From: Glandiceps talaboti | Taxonomy: Eukaryota; Hemichordata; Enteropneusta; Spengelidae | Assembly: GCF_964340395.1 (NCBI RefSeq) | Contig: NC_135552.1 | Location: 5,200,701 to 5,264,700, forward strand | Direction of reading: 5' to 3' | DNA: 64,000 nucleotides | Shown: positions 56,588 to 64,000 of the stretch, piece after piece | Position numbering within the stretch: position 1 is the stretch's first letter | How the letters are laid out: the number at the start of each line of letters is the position of its first letter | Made by a program: the position numbers and the translations under genes | Notes under the pieces: model-generated | What the model was told of the DNA's origin: nothing | Databases searched by the model: none | The model's input: only the letters and a program-made list of their open reading frames with translations

Positions 56588-59500
56588 GTAAGTCTTCACA
56601 GGAATTTGTAAAATTGACATTCTCAACTCTGACCCAGTCATGTCAGATTATTCAAATTTTTAGCCGCTCAACACAGGATGTTGAAAAAAAAAAAACTAAT
56701 GTCATATCTCTAAACACAACCCTTAGTCACTACACTCAAATTACACTGTAAAATTCAGTCAAATTCATGGAATATTGTTTCACCATAAAAAATGTTTATT
56801 TAGTTTTTTTTCATATCATTTATAAGTTGAAAAAATTGAGATAAAAGTGTTGTTTGTGACATGCTTTATTTATTTATGTATATGTAGTCATATAACTTAT
56901 AAGCAATACTAAAAAAACATACCACCAACAATACTTCTGTTGTATTCTTACATCAGGCTACTTTGCTGTTGAAAATATGATGTAATATGAAATAATTGAT
57001 CTCTTTGAGATAATGGCCTTGTAGGCATTTGGCATTATACAGGTTATTATATAACAAGAAGATAAAAAAAAAATAGTGAAAAACTGCAGGCGCCCTTAGG
57101 ATGATTTATACAAGTAGTTTAGTCTTTCAAACTACAAAAAGAAAAGTTTCAAAAGAAAGGAAGAGCTTGTGGGTCATTTAGCATACTGAGATTCCATACC
57201 GGGCAAAATCGTTAAAATTACAGTATAAGATGTTGAAATATATCTGTTACCAGGGTTGCCAAACCTTGATAAAAACTTGGATTCATAATGAAATTTGATA
57301 TTAAGGTGTGTGTGTTTTTTTTACCTTACAGTGACCCCCAAGCACTGGATGACTTCTTCAAAGTAAGTTTGAATTCATTAATTCCCAGTCAAGACATAGA
57401 GTCTTCTCAATCAACTGGTAGTCTAGCTGCCATCACGACTGAAAGTAACACACAAGTAAATCAAGTAAGCTCTTGTCAACTTTCCATCTGTCTTCTTCCA
57501 TTTCCTTTTGGTGGGGGTGGGGTGAAAAAAAATTACATATATGATTGGTTGTAGTGGTAACGATCGTAAGTGCCGTAGAGTGCTTGGGTTGAGAGATGTG
57601 CATTAATGTCTGTTTTGTGTTGTTGCATAAAAGTATATTTTAAGGACTTGCATGCATCATAAGTATTTATAGCAAATTATTACCTTAAACTTTGACACTT
57701 GTGAGTAATAAATGGACAAAAAATGTCACATCTTTGACAATGCAGGGCAAAATCCATGTAGCATATGCATTTAAAAAAGCAGTAACAACAAATAGTGTGG
57801 GTGTACGGTTGAATGAGGAAAGAATATGTATCTTTGCAGGCACACAGGTATGTGATCTTGTGATGTGGAAAGTATGTAATGATAATGTTGGTTATTATAT
57901 GTAGCGCTTTCACACTTTGTGCTCAAAGAACTTTACAGTTATTACTCCTGGCATAGATCTATAGCAGTACAACGGCCATTTATACTTCCTCAACTCCCTG
58001 GGGAGCATACAGTCCGTTGCAGCCTTTATAGCACATAGGATTAAATCATTCACATTGCAACCTCTATCCTACGAGGTCCCCAATTTATACAGCTGGGTTG
58101 ACTGAAGCACAGTCATGGCTCAAATCTTGCCCAAGGACTTAAGCCACTTGGAAACAAATGGCAGTGATGGGGCTCGAACCTGCAACCTGCAGATTCCAAG
58201 CCGGCCACTCTAACCATTCACCCATCATGACTCTGCGATGTATAACTGAAAGCATACATGTAGTATGACTGAAAGTAAGATGTCAATGAAGGACCAAATT
58301 AAATGAGTGATTGGTTTGATGACATGAAAGTTTATCAGGGGGCAGGCATGTCTTTTCACTCTCCTGGTGAACTCACCATCATCCCTCCAACTGCTATTCA
58401 TACAAACACATTTACTAGATCTGTGATGAGCATAGACTGTAAGATACGTTGTGACGTTTCACCCTCACCGGCCTCCTCTCACTGAGTTAGGGGTTGCATG
58501 TTTGAGGGCGCCCCGTCACGGCGCACCTTACAAACTATGATGAGCAGAGCATTCTCTTCTATCTCTTCTATTTCACCTCCACTTTTCTGGCTTTTGTCTT
58601 TATAGTTCATGTTATTACTGATAAATAACTGTAGCCAGGATTGTAGTGCAGTATCTTCTGAATGAAATGCAAGTCCATACCAGCAAGGTCAGGTATCACA
58701 AACTGGCCTGTACCTTTCCTAGGACACTTGCTAGAGTAATTTGATGCTGTTTGAGACTTTATCTCGTACCAAACAGGATAAAGTTATAGAAACATCAGAC
58801 AAAAAAACAAGTCTTTTTAAATGAGATGTGATAATTTATGTGGTGATTTGTGAAGTTAGCCTTACCATTACTGTTTAGTTCAGTAACTTTCGTACAAATG
58901 ATATGTAATTATAAGAATTTATTAATATTCAAGATCCTTTGAACAGCGAAGAGGGTGGGGGGGGGGGGGGGCATATTGATAATAATGTTTGTACATGTTC
59001 CCTATACATGGAGTTGACATATTTTATTTAAAACCAACTTCTCTTGTTTGATGTTTTACTGACAGAGTGTCGTTCAGGCGCCTCAAACTGGTGGTATTGC
59101 AGGAAGTACACCTCAACAGCAGGTTGTTGTCACCTTAGCTCAACCAGTACTACAACAGCAACAGCAGCAGCAACAACAGCTACAGACCGCCGGCCTTCAG
59201 GGAACCATCCAAGCTAGTAATTACAATGGCACTGTTAGTGGTGTTGGACAAAATGTTGTCAATGTTCAGAGACAACCACAGATTGCTGCTGCAACAAGTC
59301 AAGGACTAACAACAGTTGATAGCTCTCAGCCTCAGATTATTAGTGTCAATGTATCAGGAGCTCTCCAAAATCAACCTCAGAATATTTACGTCCAAAGGAA
59401 TCCTACAATTGGAAGCAGCAATGTGGGACAGACACAAACATTACAGACTATTACCATAGGAGGGAAAACTTACTTAATTCCACAAACACTTTCCAATGTG

Positions 59501-62500
59501 ACAGTACAAAATGTTGCAACATCACAGGTTTCAGCTGGCAGTACCATAGCCCAGCCAGGTGTCAATGTTGGCAGTGTTGTGTCTAGCAATGTAGTTCCTG
59601 TGCAAACTGTTGGAACCTCACAGAACATTACACAGCTTCAGCCTCAACCTCAACAGGGGAACACGGCAGCTATCAGGACCCCTACAGGTCAAACCATTAC
59701 TGTGCAAAATGTGAACACTACCAGTCCCGCCCAGCTAACTACACAACTCCAAAATGTCACCCAACAGATAGCTGCCACAGGAACTACGCTCCAGCCGAAA
59801 ATTGGCCAACAGATTATGCAGCAGGGAGCAACTTTGGTTAGTGTGTCTCAGGTGCAGCAGCAACAGGTTGCGAACACAGTCACCTCTCTCGCAGGAAGAC
59901 AGCTCTCAACACCAATCAGATTGCCAGTGTCTGGACAAGTTCATTTAGCAAACCCACAACAATTAGGACGTACTCCAACTCCCATTCAACCAAAACAACC
60001 CATTGCCATCAGTCCAAAAACCCATGTAAATATAAGCCCTAAACCTTCCCAGATAACAATCTCTCCCAAAACACAAGTAACAATACCACATGGAACAAAC
60101 TTAGGAAATCAGACAAATAATATTCAGGTGATTCAGAATGCTGCAGTAGCTGCAGTACGATTACAGAACCAAGGTAATCAAGATAAAAATACTGTTGTGC
60201 CCAGTTCGTCTGTGCAACAACAACAACAACAGCAGCAGCAACAGCAACCACAAAATGTTATTGTCAACAATCAGGGAATCCCAATTCAAAATATTGTCAG
60301 GACGATATCAGTTTCAAATGTGTTGCAGTCCACAAGAACTACAACAGCATCAATCGCAGCTAATCAGACAAGTGTTGCAGGACAGCATCAAATCCAATCT
60401 CTTGCCCAGCCTATCATGACAACTTCCAGTAATTTGCAGTCCAAGTCCCAAATGAATTCCAGTCAGAACAATCCAACCAACCAACAACCGGTGCCATTGG
60501 CGGCACTAACTGTGGCACAACAAATCCAGAATCAGGCACAGCAACAAAAACTGCAAATGCTGCAGCAACAACAGCAACAACATAGTTTAAGTCAGAAACA
60601 GCCTCAGACAGTGTCCCAAGCAATATTGCAGCAAAATTTACAGAAAAAGTTACAAGAAATGAACGTTCCACATTTAGTGAAAACTCAAACGACTCTTCAG
60701 CCAAAATCTGTCCAACAACTGCAACAAACACAAATTGTTGAACAGCAGCAGCAGCAACAGCAAGGTCAAAATGCAAACGTTGCTGGAGCACAAGTCCAAC
60801 CTCCTGTTGCTGTTGTCCAGCCACAACCACTCAACTCCAAACCCATTCCAGGTGCGTTGCAGCAGGGAAATGTTGCTGTACAGCAGCAAACCCAGCAAGG
60901 CCAAGTTCAAGTGGCAACAAATGTACAACAACTTTTGCAAAAGAGGGACCAACAGCAACAACTGCTATATCAACAAGCTCTCAAAATTCAAAAAGAGAAA
61001 CAGCAACAGGTTCAAATACTTCAACCACAACAATTGCAGCCACAGCAATTGCAAGTGCAGAATATCCAAACAACTAATGCTGCGCCGAATATGACGGTGC
61101 AGAGAATAGTTCCAACACAACAGACGCAAGGTGGAAACACAGTAGTTCTTAGTGCTGCCACAGTTGAACAACTCCAACAGGGACAACAGCTGCAATTGCC
61201 ACAGCCTGCCCAAGGACAGCAGCAGCAACAACAACAGCAGTTACAACTGCAGCAACCTACTCAACCAGGGCAACCGCTTCAGATACAGCAGTCAACACAA
61301 CAGACACAACTGCAACCTGTGCAACTACAACCACAAGTCCAGCCAGTAGTACAACAGCAACAACAGCAGATGCAACAAGTACAAGTGTCACAACAGCAAA
61401 TGCCTCAAAAGTTACAAATACCACTGCAACAAACAGCACAAGGACAACAACAACAACAAGGACAACAACAACAACAAGGGAGACAGACTGTGTACCACTT
61501 AAACCTAACAGCTCAACAAAGATCTCAATTACAAACCAACATTACTAATCAAATTCGGCAGCTGATTTCAGCAAAAGAACACACTCCACACCAAAAACAA
61601 TTATTAGCACAGCTGCAGATACTGCAACAAAGGCTAACAAACCAACAGAAACAACCAGGTGTCGTTTTTGCACAGACGGCATCTACATCAGCACCAACAC
61701 CAGTCCCAACAAGTACACCACAGCAAATCCAACCCCACCTAACCAAACTTTTACAACAAACCACTGTTGGTACAACGCAGCCACCCCAAACAAAGCCACC
61801 TCCGTTGATGATTCGAACAATTCCTCCCCAGAGCAATACTACAACACAAGTTATTGCTGCAACAACTGCATCAACAGTGAAGGTTTCTTTACCAGAGAAG
61901 CTACAGATACGTCCAGCACAACCAAATGTTACCCCAACTGCAGTGGTCGCAGCAACAGGGACAACGCAAATTGCACAGTCGTCTGCTATTCAAACTACAA
62001 CAGCTGTCAAAGTAAGTCCTCACAACATACTATAGCTATCAATAAAAGATATTTGCACTTATCATCACCTGGTCAGTCTTTGCAAACAGAATAAACTCAC
62101 CTGAAGTCCAGAAGAAGACATTAGGTCCACCTTCCCAGTGTGCCCTCTGATGATAGCCAAATTTTGTTGTTGTGAGTCAAAATGATAAAAACTGGCATCT
62201 CATGAGTTACCACATAGTAAGAGATAGGGGAACACCAAATTTTGGTGCACTAGGAATGACTTAGAGGGCACACTGCACCTTCCATATATAATTATATTTT
62301 GCATTTTGATAAGCCCCTAACAATCATTTTATGAACTTTTATGTTGGTTAAAAAAAAGGCAAGAGTACTCAACATTTTATTGGACCCAGTCTTCAGCTGT
62401 GTCGTAAAATAAATAATATTGTAGGCTGGTATAACTGCTTTATATTTATACTGGTAAAGTAAGAACACATTGTCATGGTACATACAATTCATTTTTTGCA

Positions 62501-63702
62501 AGCATTGATGTAAACTAACAGTTATTGGCCTGTTGACAAGGAAATAATTGTCATTGATAGCCACAGAAGTTGCTTATATATGTATGTCTATCTGTTTTTA
62601 AAAAAAAAAAAAAGAGTCACCCCATCTTAGTAAAAGAAATGAATTATCCATTGTATTTTCAGAGTGGACAAATGCTGACACTTACACCACAACAGAAGCT
62701 AACGGTGAAACAGATTCAAGAGCAGATCAAAACGATGACACCAGAACAACAACAGCAGTTCTACAAACATCAGCAGGCATTACTGCTACGAATTCAAGCC
62801 CAGGCTGGCAGTACAGCAATCAGAACTAACCAACCCTCCCTAATGAGTAAAGTTGGTGGTATCGTGACCACATCTCAGACGGCGTCTCCAGTGGTTACGT
62901 TGGTCAAGCAACAGGCAGCCATTGCTGCTAAAGTACCCATCCATATTACAGTAAGTAGGTCATTAACTTAGAATGGACAACCGGAGACAGGCAAGCATCT
63001 GTGAGCAGAACGTGTTATGAACACAGGAAAGTTAAAAAAAATGAATAAATTAGGTTATAAACAATTGGTATAGCATGTTGGAAGTACAAAGACAAGTGTG
63101 GCTTGGTGAAGAATTTTCATGTACATGAAAGGGGAAATTGATATTCTGTGAATCCATTACAATTAGAGCGTTTTAAGTGTCAAATTCTGAAAATGATTGA
63201 CGTTGGATGTATACATAGAAAGTTAGTTTAGTGCCTGGCTACATACATGAATCAATTTCACCACTTTTTACTCAACTGGAAAAGACAATGAAACCTACTT
63301 CCAATGATTGCTTGTGGAAAAGTTGATGAGAAGTAAGTTAACAGGTGATTGGCTGACCATATACAGATTGGCCAGATATAAGAAAAATTAAACAAATGAA
63401 AAGTTTGTATGTACACACGTTCATTTTTGACAGGGGCTACGAATGTGCAAATTTGACCAAATACAAATAGACAAGTACATGCATCTAGGAATTAAAGCTA
63501 CCTGTAGACATGACATGTTATTTGTTTGGATGTTATTACAGCAAGTTGGTAAGGGTATCAACCAGATAAAGACACTGGCACCAGCAGTTCTTGGCCAGCA
63601 ACCCACCACACAGACTGTCCACCAAGCACTGCAGCAACAGTTGCAGCTACAGAACAAAGGGCTCAAGAGACCAGCAGAAACACAACTCACTAAAATATCA
63701 AA
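56553..63702 (+). CDS. BICRA: BRD4-interacting chromatin-remodelling complex protein (BICRA/GLTSCR1 family), 5' part
   Basis: BICRA and BICRAL are the defining scaffold subunits of the non-canonical (GBAF) SWI/SNF complex, which binds BRD9. Five coding exons are placed: 56553-56587, 57332-57464, 59066-62011, 62663-62950 and 63542-63702, giving about 1187 codons before the window ends mid-gene. Evidence for the family: the N terminus MDNGRCLMDVIDDPQALDDF matches the conserved GRCLLDVI-DPQALNDF opening, and RTPTPIQPK followed by K-P-rich repeats (about aa 235-270) matches a conserved internal motif. Most of the protein is Q/T/V-rich low complexity encoded by CAA/CAG runs. The GLTSCR1 domain, expected at the C terminus, is outside the window. 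Whether it equals BICRA or the pre-duplication ancestor of BICRA and BICRAL cannot be told here. The start is the ATG 20 bp inside an exon with acceptor TATATAG at 56532. Confidence 0.9.
57332..57464 (+). CDS. BICRA: BICRA homologue, second coding exon (aa 12-56)
   Basis: Encodes DDPQALDDFFKVSLNSLIPS and then TESNTQVNQ. I chose donor GTAAGC at 57465; two other in-phase donors (GTAAGT after 57362, GTAAAT after 57455) are equally possible. The intron 57465-59065 contains a SINE, a dispersed repeat, a G-run and a possible cassette exon. Confidence 0.8.
57746..57847 (+). other. Possible frame-preserving cassette exon
   Basis: 102 nt, open in phase 0, between AATGCAG (acceptor-like, ending 57745) and ACACAG|GTATGT (donor-like, 57848). 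It would insert 34 residues (GKIHVAYAFKKAV...FAGTQ) between two phase-0 exons. The peptide is unlike the Q-rich surroundings and is not known from the family, so it may be chance. Confidence 0.3.
57902..58231 (-). mobile_element. tRNA-derived SINE
   Basis: On the minus strand the element begins near 58231 with a tRNA-like head: box A TGGTTAGAGTGG (58205-58216) and box B GGTTCGAGCC (58171-58180) at tRNA-like spacing. It continues through a body with AAGTCCTTGGGCAAG and AGTCAACCCAGCTGTATAAA, and ends near 57902 at AAAGCGCTAC. The body motif is shared with the decayed copy at 18990-19135. Confidence 0.8.
58668..58810 (+). repeat. Dispersed 142-bp repeat, copy 2
   Basis: Second copy of 55659-55800, same orientation, about 3 kb away in the intron before the long BICRA exon. 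Confidence 0.92.
58957..58971. repeat. Poly-G run
   Basis: About 15 consecutive G, a likely sequencing or length-polymorphic site. Confidence 0.9.
59066..62011 (+). CDS. BICRA: BICRA homologue, large Q-rich exon (982 codons)
   Basis: Acceptor TTACTGACAG, then SVVQAPQTGGIAGSTPQQQ; donor AAA|GTAAGT at 62012, phase 0 on both sides. No stop in 2946 nt. Contains many CAG/CAA runs, e.g. near 59155-59180, 60215-60250 and 61205-61250, the RTPTPIQPK motif near 59970, and GRQTVYHLNLTAQQRSQLQ near 61480. Long frames on the opposite strand here are shadows. Confidence 0.93.
62136..62275 (+). mobile_element. 13-bp-TIR MITE, copy 3 (best preserved)
   Basis: Perfect terminal repeats CAGTGTGCCCTCT and AGAGGGCACACTG, 140 bp in all, in the fourth placed BICRA intron (62012-62662). 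The inner palindrome CACCAAATTTTGGTG is shared with the other copies. Confidence 0.9.
62663..62950 (+). CDS. BICRA: BICRA homologue, fourth coding exon (96 codons)
   Basis: Encodes SGQMLTLTPQQKLTVKQIQE, then MTPEQQQQFYKHQQALLLRI, then VVTLVKQQAAIAAKVPIHIT. Acceptor TTTTCAG, donor ACA|GTAAGT, phase 0-0. The helical Q-rich segment is well-defined. The following intron (62951-63541): nothing recognised. Confidence 0.9.
63542..63702 (+). CDS. BICRA: BICRA homologue, fifth coding exon
   Basis: Encodes QVGKGINQIKTLAPAVLGQQ, then QALQQQLQLQNKGLKRPAET, QLTKIS. Donor AA|GTAAGT at 63703, phase 2. The gene continues past the right edge; 63703-64000 is intronic with nothing recognised. Confidence 0.86.
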
Positions 63703-64000
63703 GTAAGTAATGTTTAAATAGTTACCAATATACACACATGTACATGTAGCATAATTGTATTTACCAAAGCATAGAATGACCTTGGATTGTAGTTTCACTG
63801 GCACACATACATGACGTGTTGTCATGCTGGTGCTAAACTTTTCATTAAGTATGGAACGCACTGTACAACATTTTACCCACAACTCTCTCTGATTTGTAGT
63901 GTTGGACATCATCTCCTTGAAGTCAGACAAATCTCACCAGTGTATAGGGTTTTGTAAAAACATTTTTTCCATTTGGCAAGTGTAGAATTGACACTGATGA

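Noticed and set aside
60414-61836. Minus-strand open frames opposite the BICRA exon
   Set aside because: Complements of CAA/CAG codon runs; the plus frame is continuous, spliced in phase and matches a family.

Overview
The window is animal nuclear DNA: AT-rich, intron-dense, with GT-AG introns, several MITE-like and SINE-like repeat families, micro- and minisatellites, and a DIRS-type retrotransposon remnant. The two genes present look closer to vertebrate orthologues than to insect or nematode ones, and ACATGTA-type words are frequent. An invertebrate deuterostome such as a hemichordate or lancelet is my best guess, but the sequence alone does not settle it.

Most of the window (52963 down to 2366, minus strand) is one complete gene that I read as NCAPD3, the HEAT-repeat subunit of condensin II. 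I could place 33 coding exons. Their splice phases all agree, and they sum to 4764 nt, or 1587 codons plus stop. Bases 1-1500, beyond its 3' end, hold a decayed DIRS-like reverse transcriptase on the minus strand. On the plus strand, from 56553 to the right edge, lie the first five coding exons of a BICRA (GLTSCR1) homologue, the scaffold of the non-canonical BAF remodeller. One of its exons is 2.9 kb long and glutamine-rich. The conserved GLTSCR1 domain lies beyond the window. The two genes are divergent and share a roughly 3.6 kb interval with no other recognisable gene.

The introns hold the unusual material. Intron 28 of NCAPD3 contains about 197 tandem copies of a 37-bp unit (11466-18742). 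Read in the direction of transcription, nearly every unit carries a GTAAGT splice donor, and the array begins inside coding exon 28. Several other NCAPD3 exons have decayed partial copies next to them: exon 14, exon 27, a peptide motif of exon 31, and the segment around the terminal exon. There is also a second minisatellite (33968-36018), a 2.4-kb element with about 700-bp inverted arms between TTAA sites (38395-40793), a TTAA-flanked MITE, a 13-bp-TIR MITE family with three copies, several foldback elements and a tRNA-derived SINE.

Both genes act on chromatin: condensin II in mitotic chromosome folding, ncBAF in nucleosome remodelling. Nothing in the sequence shows that they are co-regulated beyond the divergent layout.
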